This document shows positions 44,119 to 52,833 of a stretch of DNA of 64,000 bases, piece by piece. The notes beneath the pieces are model-generated. The model was given only the letters and a program-made list of their open reading frames with translations, did not search any database and was not told where the DNA came from. Positions within the stretch are counted from its first letter, which is position 1. Each line of letters begins with the position of its first letter. The stretch is from Sulfuricurvum sp. (lineage in GTDB: Bacteria > Campylobacterota > Campylobacteria > Campylobacterales > Sulfurimonadaceae): positions 124,001 to 188,000 of the forward strand of contig NZ_JAQTNN010000003.1 in NCBI RefSeq assembly GCF_028713855.1, given 5' to 3'. The position numbers were made by a program, and so were the translations under genes.

Positions 44119-44691
44119 TCAACGTTTCGTCACAACTTCCCGATTTTCCAAAAACCATCCGAAGCCGAACATCAATCCCGGTGTTTTGGCTTTTGTCTCA
44201 TCCATCGTAAACACTTTTGCATCTTCAACCGAAATCTCTATCACTTCGATCGACTCAACACCGATACCCCCGCCCTCACTCACACGCATCGATTCATTCA
44301 CTCGTGCACAATACAGGGTCTGTACCGATCCTGCAAAGCCTACCGCCGTATAAAAGGACGTAACGCGTTCAATCTGTTCAAGAGGGACCAAAAATCCGCA
44401 CTCTTCGAGAATTTCTTCGTGAGCGATTTCGACAAGCGTTTTATCTTTATCCACAATACCGGCACACAGCTCATAGGTATAGCCATCCTGATTTTTTAGA
44501 AAAACCGGAGGACGGAACTGCCGCACGACAATCAATGTTTGCCGCTCTTCATGGTACAATAAAATAGCAACACTGTCATGTACCTCAACCAAATCCCATG
44601 TTTTCAAGAGATTGTTTTGGTGATACTCCATCCGTTTTGGCTTAATGTAATCAGAGTGCTCACACGCAATCATTTTCACATTTTTGATCAT
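44119..44691 (-). CDS. NUDIX hydrolase (ADP-ribose/UDP-sugar pyrophosphatase type)
   Basis: This 190-residue protein has a Nudix box seen as AGIVDKDKTLVEIAHEEILEE followed by CGF, with His in the place of the usual Arg of REUxEExGU. Upstream VVRQFRPPVFLKNQDGYTYE and the following FYTAVGFAGSVQTLYCARVNE match the ADP-ribose or UDP-sugar pyrophosphatase group. It likely cleans nucleotide sugars in the cytoplasm. It lies 9 bp after the M23 peptidase gene. Confidence 0.82.
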   Translation of the reverse strand: MIKNVKMIACEHSDYIKPKRMEYHQNNLLKTWDLVEVHDSVAILLYHEERQTLIVVRQFRPPVFLKNQDGYTYELCAGIVDKDKTLVEIAHEEILEECGFLVPLEQIERVTSFYTAVGFAGSVQTLYCARVNESMRVSEGGGIGVESIEVIEISVEDAKVFTMDETKAKTPGLMFGFGWFLENREVVTKR

Positions 44692-44700
44692 GAGTTCTCT

Positions 44701-45894
44701 CTAAAAAGGTTTAGGTTTAAAGGTGCTAATATCAACATAATAGGTTCCATCGAAATCAAAATAAGGTTTCTTAATCGGTTTGGTTCGAAGTACCTTTTTG
44801 AAAATACTGTCCATTTTATCCCGTAACGCGAGGAAAGTTTTACGTTCTTTTCCGCTAAAGCCTTCGGTTTTTTTCTTCATAACACCAAGAGGATCAATCG
44901 CCCTACTTCCAGCATACATCCCAAAATGCAAATGGGGACCGGATGAAAGCCCTGAAGAGCCAACATAACCGATCACTTCGCCTTGTTTAACCGATGTACC
45001 GTTATGGATACCGCTTCGAAATGATTTTTGATGCGCGTATAAACTAGTCAAACCGTTGGAATGACGAATTTTGATCGTATTGCCATATCCGCGAGACGAC
45101 CCGGCAAAACATACCCGTCCGTCCCCTGTTGCTAAAATCGGTGTTCCCGGACGGGCACCGAAATCAACTCCCAAATGTGCCCGATAACGGTGAAGAACAG
45201 GATGATAACGGCTCTTTGTAAAACCTGAAGTAATACGAGGATTATTGATTGGGATCTTGAATAAAAATTTCTCATACTGACCCCCTTTTTCATCGTAAAA
45301 CCGACCGTCGCTATGACGGTATACCGTGACACGCTTACCATTAATCTCAATCATGGCTCCATGCACTTCCGGCATTGAAAACGGTTTACCTAAACGGTAT
45401 TTTTGGGTATAAATCAGCACAATTGGATCGCCTATTTTAAACCCTTTACGGAAATCGACTTTTCCTTTGAACATTTTGACAAATTCGGAAGCCAGATTTT
45501 TGGAACCGGTTGCTTTTAAAATATCATCATAAGGAAGACTCTGAATCGGAACGTATAAATTTTCGGTATATTCTTGGCTGACGATCGGAGTCACTTGCAT
45601 TTCATATCGATTTTTCGGTGTTAAATAGATTTGCAATTGAAGTTCATCATTGACCGGAATCAAAATTTGGCGAATAATATGTTTTTCATCCACGAGCATT
45701 TGACAATTCGCACTGTAGGGAATGTCTTCGGTAAGCTTTTGATCTTCTTTATCGAGGTTATAATAGATTGACTGCGGGAGTTTTTTTCGCTCTAAAAATG
45801 TGAGGAAACTCTCTCCGTCTTGCCATTTGAACGGTTTTACAGACGTGCCAAAGAGGAGCATGGGCAATAAAAACAATAGAAAAAATCGACCCAT
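44701..45894 (-). CDS. M23 peptidoglycan endopeptidase, Csd3-like
   Basis: This 397-residue periplasmic protein has a signal peptide (MGRFFLLFLLPMLLFGTS). A mid part is followed by the LytM domain with HLGVDFGARPGTPILATGDG, GNTIKIRHSNGLTSLYAHQ and SSGPHLHFGMY, the complete zinc ligand set HxxxD...HxH. The overall layout and length match Csd3 (HdpA) of Helicobacter, a DD-endopeptidase that sets cell curvature. AAGGA five bases before the ATG at 45894 favours this start over the ATG at 45900. Confidence 0.88.
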   Translation of the reverse strand: MGRFFLLFLLPMLLFGTSVKPFKWQDGESFLTFLERKKLPQSIYYNLDKEDQKLTEDIPYSANCQMLVDEKHIIRQILIPVNDELQLQIYLTPKNRYEMQVTPIVSQEYTENLYVPIQSLPYDDILKATGSKNLASEFVKMFKGKVDFRKGFKIGDPIVLIYTQKYRLGKPFSMPEVHGAMIEINGKRVTVYRHSDGRFYDEKGGQYEKFLFKIPINNPRITSGFTKSRYHPVLHRYRAHLGVDFGARPGTPILATGDGRVCFAGSSRGYGNTIKIRHSNGLTSLYAHQKSFRSGIHNGTSVKQGEVIGYVGSSGLSSGPHLHFGMYAGSRAIDPLGVMKKKTEGFSGKERKTFLALRDKMDSIFKKVLRTKPIKKPYFDFDGTYYVDISTFKPKPF

Positions 45895-45977
45895 TCTCAT
45901 CCTTGATCAAAATACGCTTTGACAGCGAAAAAGAGTTAAATCATAGCAAAAATTCCATTTACAAAGATGTGTTAAGC

Positions 45978-45983
45978 TATAAT
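45978..45983 (+). promoter_or_regulatory. -10 box of the PgbA-like gene
   Basis: TATAAT lies 30 bp before the ATG at 46014. The AAAAGG ribosome site is at 46003-46008. Confidence 0.5.
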
Positions 45984-46013
45984 CGTTATTAATTACTTTA
46001 CCAAAAGGTTACC

Positions 46014-46811
46014 ATGATGCGCATTTGGCTTATCACTCTTATCTCTTGCAGCGTTTTGAGCGCTTCATCCATAAGCACTCCGTTACTTGATGTAGACAAT
46101 GACCGTGCCACAATTACGGCAGAGAATCTTCAGGAAGGGATGAGTGGCTTTATCCTCCGTAAATTCGATGCGACTCATTCAACCATCATTGCAAACGCAC
46201 ATGTAGAACAAACGAATCCCGCCAACGGCCGTGCGATCTTACGTCTAAGTCCGTACGACGGTCTTCGTCAAAACTCACTTCCAAGCGGTAACTGGTCGCC
46301 CAAACCTGCCGATACCGCTGTTTTGGCATATGATTATGGGCGTGCCTTGTTAATCGCACCTAACGACGACTCGTACGATGCTATTGCCAAAAGTATCGCC
46401 GGTATTGAATGGATTCATCCGGATAACTATGCAGCTTATCTTTCAAATGAAGGGCATCCTACCCCTTTGGTAGAAGATTTTAAAGATTATTGCACCGCCA
46501 ATTCAGTCGGTCTGCTCTATATCCAAAGCGCCCAAACGCTCTTTACCCTTGATTGCAAAACCTTTGCCCTCTTACAAACTGCCCCTTCTTTGCTTACATC
46601 GGAAAAAGCAATGACACCGTTTTTTACCCGTGTTCCGACTATTCGTGCTGCATGGTGGGGCAAAGGTAGTTCACGACTTGATAGCTATGAACCTTATTAT
46701 TTGGAGCAAATCGCTTTAAAAAATTCTCATAATAAAGAGCTATATGAGTTGTACAAAGCAAAATTTAGCGATAAAAGCGCACTATTGCGCAATTTTGAGA
46801 TTAAGGAATAA
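46014..46811 (+). CDS. exported protein resembling PgbA N-terminal domain
   Basis: This 265-residue protein has a signal peptide (MMRIWLITLISCSVLSASS) and a first half with repeated strands, EGMSGFILRKFDATHSTIIA, GRAILRLSPYDGLRQNSLPS and GRALLIAPN. This resembles the plasminogen-binding PgbA N-terminal domain of Helicobacter. The rest (WWGKGSSRLDSYEPYYLEQI) fits the same family. Its role outside pathogens is unknown; the domain may be a general envelope module. It is 3 bp before glcD. Confidence 0.65.
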   Translation: MMRIWLITLISCSVLSASSISTPLLDVDNDRATITAENLQEGMSGFILRKFDATHSTIIANAHVEQTNPANGRAILRLSPYDGLRQNSLPSGNWSPKPADTAVLAYDYGRALLIAPNDDSYDAIAKSIAGIEWIHPDNYAAYLSNEGHPTPLVEDFKDYCTANSVGLLYIQSAQTLFTLDCKTFALLQTAPSLLTSEKAMTPFFTRVPTIRAAWWGKGSSRLDSYEPYYLEQIALKNSHNKELYELYKAKFSDKSALLRNFEIKE

Positions 46812-46814
46812 GCG

Positions 46815-48200
46815 ATGCTATCCGCTTCTGCTACAGAATTTTTCACCTCTTTGCTGGGTACAGAGAACGTTTACAGCGATAAAGCCCATTTGATTGCCTA
46901 CAGCTATGATGCCACGCGAGAACGGTTCGAACCCGACGCTGTCTTGTTTCCTAGACATGAACAAGATGTAAGCGATATTTTGCGTTACTGTAACGAACAC
47001 CGTATCGTTATCGTCCCTCGCGGAGCGGGTAGCGGATTCACAGGCGGAGCTCTCCCCTCATCAGGCGGTATTGTACTGGCGTTTGAAAAGCATATGAATA
47101 AAATTTTAGAAATTGATATGCAAAACATGGTGGCTATCGTTCAACCGGGTGTTGTCAATATGGAGTTGCAACGCGCGGTTGAAGAAGTAGGTCTTTTCTA
47201 TCCGCCCGATCCGGCTAGCCAAGAGTACTCCACCATCGGCGGAAACGTCAATGAAAATGCAGGCGGTATGCGTGCGGCTAAATACGGCATTACTAAAGAC
47301 TATGTGATGGCTATGCGTGCAGTACTCCCTAACGGTGATATTATCAAGGCAGGCAAACGAACGATCAAAGACGTAGCAGGTTATAACATTACAGGAATCT
47401 TGATCGCGTCAGAAGGGACACTTGCCGTTACCACCGAAGTGACGCTCAAACTTCTCTCTAAGCCTAAAATGACCAAAACGGCTATGGGAATTTTCCCGAC
47501 GGTTCACGTAGCGATGGAAGCCGTCTACAAAACGATGGCAAGCGGTGTTACCCCTGTCGCAATGGAGTTTTTGGATAATCTCACCATCCGCTCGGTCGAG
47601 CAAGTTTATAAAAAAGGACTTCCAATCGAAGCGGGAGCAATTCTTGTCACAGACGTTGATGGGAACCTCGAAGAGGACCTCGATTTTCAACTCTCGATCA
47701 TCCAAAAAGTCTTTCAGGAAAATGGATGCAGCGAGTTCAAAATCGCCCAGAATAAACAAGAAGCTTCCGATCTATGGTTTGCCCGCCGTAATGCGAGCCA
47801 ATCGCTCTCCATATACGGCTCTAAAAAAATCAACGAAGACGTAACCGTTCCCCGTTCCGCTCTTCCTGAATTATTAGAAAAATTTGATGCTATTGCCAAA
47901 AAATACAATATCAATATCCCATGCTTCGGTCATACGGGCGACGGAAACGTCCACACCAATGTAATGGTGGACGGCAAAGATCCTGAGCAAGTCAAAATCG
48001 GATATGAAGCAATCCGTGAAGTATTCCAGGCGACAATTGATCTCGGTGGAACTCTAAGCGGTGAACACGGTATCGGTTTAGCAAAAGCGCCGTATATGTC
48101 AATGGCCTTTACCCCTGAAGAAATGGCATTATTTCAATCAATTAAACGGGCATTTGATCCCAACAATATCCTCAACCCTTCCAAAATGGGGCTTGAGTAA
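46815..48200 (+). CDS. glcD: FAD-linked glycolate/lactate oxidase subunit
   Basis: This 461-residue flavoprotein of the GlcD family oxidises 2-hydroxy acids such as glycolate or D-lactate. PRGAGSGFTGGALPSSGGIV is the FAD-pyrophosphate site, STIGGNVNENAGGMRAAKYG follows, and GHTGDGNVHTNVMVDG with SGEHGIGLAK are the C-terminal substrate and FAD contacts. Partner GlcE/GlcF genes are not seen here. Upstream is the PgbA-like gene and downstream the YihY gene, each within 4 bp. Confidence 0.93.
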   Translation: MLSASATEFFTSLLGTENVYSDKAHLIAYSYDATRERFEPDAVLFPRHEQDVSDILRYCNEHRIVIVPRGAGSGFTGGALPSSGGIVLAFEKHMNKILEIDMQNMVAIVQPGVVNMELQRAVEEVGLFYPPDPASQEYSTIGGNVNENAGGMRAAKYGITKDYVMAMRAVLPNGDIIKAGKRTIKDVAGYNITGILIASEGTLAVTTEVTLKLLSKPKMTKTAMGIFPTVHVAMEAVYKTMASGVTPVAMEFLDNLTIRSVEQVYKKGLPIEAGAILVTDVDGNLEEDLDFQLSIIQKVFQENGCSEFKIAQNKQEASDLWFARRNASQSLSIYGSKKINEDVTVPRSALPELLEKFDAIAKKYNINIPCFGHTGDGNVHTNVMVDGKDPEQVKIGYEAIREVFQATIDLGGTLSGEHGIGLAKAPYMSMAFTPEEMALFQSIKRAFDPNNILNPSKMGLE

Positions 48201-48203
48201 GCG

Positions 48204-49010
48204 ATGAATTTGAAAGCAACGCTAAAACATATTCGGCTTTTTTTCTTGATGCTATTTGATCGGGAAATCACCGTATATGCTTCAAGCCTGAGCTTTTACA
48301 CTATTTTTACCGTTGTTCCACTCTTGATTATCTCCCTCAGTCTAATTGCCAATGTCCCTGTTTTCCAAGACCAATACGCAAAAATCCAAATCTTTATTTT
48401 TGAGAACATGATGCCGGTTCAAACCGCCGCAGTTGCAGGATATTTAGAATCCTTTTTCCAAAACTCGGTACAGCTTGGGATAATCGGTTTTACGACGATG
48501 ATCGTCTCCTCGTTGCTTTTTTTCCAAAATTTCGAGCATATTGTCAGTAAAATTTTTAAGACTCCCAAAAGACGACTTTGGAATGCTATCAGCACCTATT
48601 GGACCCTTATCACCCTCACCCCGATTGTCCTTATCGTATCTATGAGTTTAAAAGCTTATTTGATCGCTCATGTCAGCGGTATCGCCCTTCATGCCCTCTC
48701 CATCTTCCCTTTCATACTACTATGGGGAATTTTTTTCATAATCTATCATATCGCTGTCAATGCCGATGTTTCACCAAAAGCAGCCGCTATCAGCTCGTTT
48801 GTTGTCGCCGTTGTATGGGGATTGGCAAAAAACAGTTTCGTCCAATACGTCTTTTACAATAAAACCTATGCCACCATGTATGGATCGTTTTCCGCCCTCA
48901 TCTTTTTCTTTTTATGGATTTATGTCTCATGGATCATTGTCATTTACGGAATGAAACTATGCTATTTGATAAATCGCGCTGCCCAACGTACCGAGACCCA
49001 AAAGGCCTAA
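48204..49010 (+). CDS. YihY/virulence factor BrkB family membrane protein
   Basis: This 268-residue inner membrane protein has about six hydrophobic helices. FDREITVYASSLSFYTIFTV at the start, TPKRRLWNAISTYWTL, the helix AAAISSFVVAVVWGLAKNSF and GSFSALIFFFLWIYVSWIIV are family features. Its function is unsettled; earlier names as RNase BN are not supported. It overlaps the 3' end of comEC by 54 bp on the opposite strand. Confidence 0.88.
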   Translation: MNLKATLKHIRLFFLMLFDREITVYASSLSFYTIFTVVPLLIISLSLIANVPVFQDQYAKIQIFIFENMMPVQTAAVAGYLESFFQNSVQLGIIGFTTMIVSSLLFFQNFEHIVSKIFKTPKRRLWNAISTYWTLITLTPIVLIVSMSLKAYLIAHVSGIALHALSIFPFILLWGIFFIIYHIAVNADVSPKAAAISSFVVAVVWGLAKNSFVQYVFYNKTYATMYGSFSALIFFFLWIYVSWIIVIYGMKLCYLINRAAQRTETQKA

Positions 49011-50219
49011 CGCCCAAAACGATCCCCGCCACCGCATCGCACTTACCGCCAGTACGATACTTCCAATACCTATCCACATCGGAATCACCACATTTTGCAA
49101 TGCCCCAGTATCAAACATTTTAATTAAAACAGAATCAAATACATCTGCCCACGGTGTCCAATGAAGTACTAGTACTGTCGGATAATAAAGATTAAAAATC
49201 AGGTTAATCGGAATCGAACCCAAATGATTCCAACTAAACGTTCCGAAAATAGCCAGTGAGATCGGTAAGAGTACGAGATAACACCAAAGATGCAGTGCCA
49301 AAAATATTTGCCAAGGCTTCCAATGCTCATAGTAGCGGATGAAAATAAAAATCGAGAGTACTCCGAACGTCGAAAACCAAAACGATAGGGAGAAAAAAAG
49401 TCTTGGGAAAAAGGCGAGTAGTAACCCCACTGCGATCAACAGCGTTTGAAGCGAAACGATTTTTATCCCCCGATCATAGAGCCAATATCCTACCACGATC
49501 ATCCCGAAAGAGCGCACCATCGCGGGATTAAATTCTAAAATCGAAAGATACATAAACAGTAATCCTGTCACTATCCAAAACAGATCCCTATTTCTGTGTC
49601 GATAGGGAAAATAGTTATTTTGTATCCAACGATACGGAGTTCTGAGAAAGAAATAGGCTATTAGACTAAGAATCCCAAAATGATATCCGCTAATCGATAG
49701 AACAGGGCTTAGCCCCATCGCCCCCACTAACGCTTGAAACTCCATAGACATTGGTGTAGCAACAAACAAGGCTCCATAAAGTTCTTTCATCCGCTGATCA
49801 TTATGCGCCGATGAGATATGCCGATACCATCGCTCTTTGAGACTCAGAGGTGGATAGACTTCTGTGATCAAACCACGGGTACGAAACCCTTTGAGGTAAT
49901 CCAAAAAGCTCACTTTCGCGACCTGCAGCTCCACCAATACTTCCCGTCCGCGCAGATCACGAAGATACGGGCTCATAGCGCATCGAACACTTGCACCATT
50001 TTCGAGTCGAAGCTTCATGGAGGTCTTAGGTTTATCGCCGATTAGACGTACCTCTTGATCGATTACCTCAGCACGTGCTAGCGGATCATCGAATTTGACA
50101 AAGTCTTTGTAGTGGTAATATTCCCAACCAAGAGATAAGGAAGCAATAAATAAGAGTATGAGAAAAAAGAACGAACCACTTTTACGGTCAAAGAGATCGA
50201 CACGCTCAAGCTTAGACAT
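48957..50219 (-). CDS. comEC: ComEC/Rec2-type DNA uptake channel, short form
   Basis: This 420-residue polytopic membrane protein has the competence domain MGLSPVLSISGYHFGILSLI, LEFNPAMVRSFGMIVVGYWL and LAIFGTFSWNHLGSIPINL. It has no C-terminal metallo-beta-lactamase domain, as in short ComEC forms of this phylum. It should move single DNA strands into the cytoplasm. The ATG at 50219 is chosen because the upstream frame to 50267 is encoded by the palindromic repeat. Confidence 0.85.
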   Translation of the reverse strand: MSKLERVDLFDRKSGSFFFLILLFIASLSLGWEYYHYKDFVKFDDPLARAEVIDQEVRLIGDKPKTSMKLRLENGASVRCAMSPYLRDLRGREVLVELQVAKVSFLDYLKGFRTRGLITEVYPPLSLKERWYRHISSAHNDQRMKELYGALFVATPMSMEFQALVGAMGLSPVLSISGYHFGILSLIAYFFLRTPYRWIQNNYFPYRHRNRDLFWIVTGLLFMYLSILEFNPAMVRSFGMIVVGYWLYDRGIKIVSLQTLLIAVGLLLAFFPRLFFSLSFWFSTFGVLSIFIFIRYYEHWKPWQIFLALHLWCYLVLLPISLAIFGTFSWNHLGSIPINLIFNLYYPTVLVLHWTPWADVFDSVLIKMFDTGALQNVVIPMWIGIGSIVLAVSAMRWRGSFWALGLLGLGTLGSAIYQIA

Positions 50220-50225
50220 ATAACC

Positions 50226-50282
50226 CCGTTCGTGGTGAGCTTGTCGAACCACAACACCCTTCGACAAGCTCAGGGCGAACGG
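50226..50282. repeat. 57-bp inverted repeat upstream of comEC
   Basis: Two 23-bp arms (50226-50248 and 50260-50282) are complementary except for three bases and are split by an 11-base loop. Each arm contains the AGCTTGTCGAA / TTCGACAAGCT block. The right arm is identical over 23 bp to 23058-23080. It lies between dnaB and comEC and would form a strong hairpin in the transcript. Confidence 0.85.
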
Positions 50283-50284
50283 AT

Positions 50285-51742
50285 TTAAATAATCGGCATT
50301 GAAACATTCCCGACACTCTCATCGTCTAAATTCATCGTAGCACTTTTCATATCGATACTCTCATAAACGATCTGCGCCGCACCGAATGTCGGTTTATCGA
50401 CGAAACGGGTGAATTTTTTCTGGAACATCAGCTTCACATGCCCAGTAGGACCGTTGCGCTGTTTTCCAATAATAATTTCGGCCTCTTCTTCCTCTTTTTC
50501 GACGTATTTGGAAATAAACTCTTTTCCCGCCGAAATCGCCTCTTTTTCCCGCTCTTTTTCCTCTTTGTAGAGATAAACGTCGTTACGGTAGACAAAAAGG
50601 ATGATATCGGCATCCTGCTCGATCGACCCCGATTCACGGATATCGCTGAGCATCGGACGTTTATCAGATCGTGATTCAAGCCCACGGTTGAGCTGTGAGA
50701 GGGCAACGATCGGAATCCCAAGCTCACGGGCAAGCATCTTGAGTCCGCGTGAAATCTCACTGACTTCGAGGTGACGATCTTTTCCCCCCGTACCGTTCAT
50801 GATTTGGAGGTAGTCGATGACGGCCACTTCGATCTCGGGATGACGGCTTTTGAGTTTACGGAGTTTGGAACGTAGTTGATGAATATTGATGGAGCCGTGA
50901 TCGTCCACGAACAGTTTAGAGCGGCGCATCTTGTCAACCGCGTCATTAAGCTGTTTATACTCCTGCGGGTTCATATCTCCGACACGAAGACGCTGAAGCT
51001 GGATAGAGGTCTGCACACTCAGTAAACGAAGCATCAATTGCTCCGCCGGCATCTCCAGAGAGAAGAAGGCTACCCCTTTTCCTTTGTCGAGGAGATTTTG
51101 AACCATATTGAGAGCAAATGAGGTTTTCCCCATGGCCGGACGGGCGGCGATAATGACCAAATCCCCTTTCCCGAATCCCGTCGTCATTTTATTAAGTTCG
51201 GCATACCCCGTATCAACACCGACGAGGACAGAATCCCCACGCGCCTTCATCTCTTCGATATACGCCAACGTCTCATCGGCGATCGAAGGTGCATCTTTAA
51301 AATCGGTCGCTTGGGAACTTTGAGTAATCTCATAAAGCTTTTTTTCGACCAAATCAACCACATCGGTTCCGCTAAGTTCCTCTTCGAGGGTTACCCGTTT
51401 GATCTCAGTCGTGAGGGTAAGAAGATGGCGTTTAATCGCTTTATCTTTGATCTCTTGGACATAGGCTTTGGTATTGGCGATCGGATTCGCGGTGAGGATT
51501 TCGACCATCACCCGCTCATCGAATTTTTGTTTCCCCGTCAGCTCTTTGCGGATAAATTCCTCATCTATCGGAAGATCACGATGCGATAAACTCATCATCG
51601 CACGGTAAATTTCCTGATGAGCGGCGAGATAAAAATCCTCCGGAGTTAATACCGCATCAAAATCGTCGAACTGAGCAGGGTCAAAAACAATAGAGCTGAG
51701 GACCGAGCGTTCAAATGCTAAGTTGTATAACGATTCTTCCAT
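50285..51742 (-). CDS. dnaB: replicative DNA helicase
   Basis: This 485-residue hexameric helicase drives replication forks. An N-terminal domain (LYNLAFERSVLSSIVFDP) precedes the RecA fold with IIAARPAMGKTSFALNM (Walker A near residue 200), VAVIDYLQIMNG (Walker B), LSQLNRGLESRSDKRPMLSD and QDADIILFVYRND. The C-terminus continues past the core with a short tail. It overlaps ispG by one base as TAATG, so the two are coupled. Confidence 0.96.
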   Translation of the reverse strand: MEESLYNLAFERSVLSSIVFDPAQFDDFDAVLTPEDFYLAAHQEIYRAMMSLSHRDLPIDEEFIRKELTGKQKFDERVMVEILTANPIANTKAYVQEIKDKAIKRHLLTLTTEIKRVTLEEELSGTDVVDLVEKKLYEITQSSQATDFKDAPSIADETLAYIEEMKARGDSVLVGVDTGYAELNKMTTGFGKGDLVIIAARPAMGKTSFALNMVQNLLDKGKGVAFFSLEMPAEQLMLRLLSVQTSIQLQRLRVGDMNPQEYKQLNDAVDKMRRSKLFVDDHGSINIHQLRSKLRKLKSRHPEIEVAVIDYLQIMNGTGGKDRHLEVSEISRGLKMLARELGIPIVALSQLNRGLESRSDKRPMLSDIRESGSIEQDADIILFVYRNDVYLYKEEKEREKEAISAGKEFISKYVEKEEEEAEIIIGKQRNGPTGHVKLMFQKKFTRFVDKPTFGAAQIVYESIDMKSATMNLDDESVGNVSMPII

Positions 51743-52803
51743 TAGTCCTCTTCCTTAGCCATTTTTTCAACTTCTTCGACGAAACGGTCAACGAGCTTGT
51801 CTTCGTCCAGCCGCGCAACCACTTCCCCTTTGACCATTACAAGCCCCGAACCTTTGCCATAAGCGATAGCAACATCGGCATGTTTTGCCTCACCGATCGC
51901 GTTAACGACGCATCCCATTACGGATAAGTCAAGAGGCTTTTTGATGTGTTTAACCCTCGCTTCGATCACTGCAACCGCACTTACCAAATCGGCTTCGATC
52001 CGTCCACACGTCGGACAGGAAATAATATTGGGTCCCTCTTTCGCTACTCCGCTGTCTTTGAGAATGGCACGCCCTACTTTGATCTCTTCTTCGAGTTCAC
52101 CGGTAATTGAAACGCGCATCGTATCGCCGATCCCATCTAAGAGCAGTGTCCCCAATCCGATTGCACTTTTGATCGTGGCATGGAAAATTGTCCCTGCCTC
52201 GGTCACACCCAGATGAAATGGATAGTTATTCTTTGGGCGCAGCATACGATACGCTTCAACAGTGCGCTGAACATCACTTGCTTTCAGCGACACCTTAATG
52301 TCGGTAAAGCCCAAATCTTCGAGAAATTTGATGTTATACTCCGCAGAGGCGACCATCCCCTCAGGTGTGGCTCCGTAGCGCTGTTCGAATTCTTTTTCCA
52401 AACTCCCCGCATTCACCCCGATACGAATCGGGATGTTACGTTCCTGACACGCTTTGACAATCTCGCGAATACGCGATTTTTCTCCGATATTTCCAGGATT
52501 AAAGCGAATACAATCCACTACTTCTGCCGCAATAAGTGCAAGCTTGTAATTAAAATGAATATCAGCGACTAGGGGAAGTGAAATCTGTTCTTTAATCACT
52601 TTGAGCGCGCGGGCATCCTCCTCATCGGGAACGGCAACACGAACGATATCACATCCGGCGAAATGGAGACGATTGATCTGTTCCACAGTCGCCGCAATAT
52701 CCGCAGTACGAGAATAGGTCATCGATTGCACCGAGATAGGGGCATCACCGCCGATGGCGACATTTCCGACAAAAATTTGTTTGGTAGAGTAGCGTTTTAT
52801 CAT
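51742..52803 (-). CDS. ispG: 4-hydroxy-3-methylbut-2-enyl diphosphate synthase (IspG)
   Basis: This 353-residue [4Fe-4S] enzyme of the MEP isoprenoid pathway has [27 protein letters not shown], the barrel with [10 protein letters not shown] and FNPGNIG, and the cluster Cys in ISCPTCGR and [16 protein letters not shown]. It sits between priA and dnaB in a minus-strand operon. Confidence 0.96.
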   Translation of the reverse strand: MIKRYSTKQIFVGNVAIGGDAPISVQSMTYSRTADIAATVEQINRLHFAGCDIVRVAVPDEEDARALKVIKEQISLPLVADIHFNYKLALIAAEVVDCIRFNPGNIGEKSRIREIVKACQERNIPIRIGVNAGSLEKEFEQRYGATPEGMVASAEYNIKFLEDLGFTDIKVSLKASDVQRTVEAYRMLRPKNNYPFHLGVTEAGTIFHATIKSAIGLGTLLLDGIGDTMRVSITGELEEEIKVGRAILKDSGVAKEGPNIISCPTCGRIEADLVSAVAVIEARVKHIKKPLDLSVMGCVVNAIGEAKHADVAIAYGKGSGLVMVKGEVVARLDEDKLVDRFVEEVEKMAKEED

Positions 52804-52833
52804 GAGTAGATTGTAGCTTTTTGGATGTTAAAG

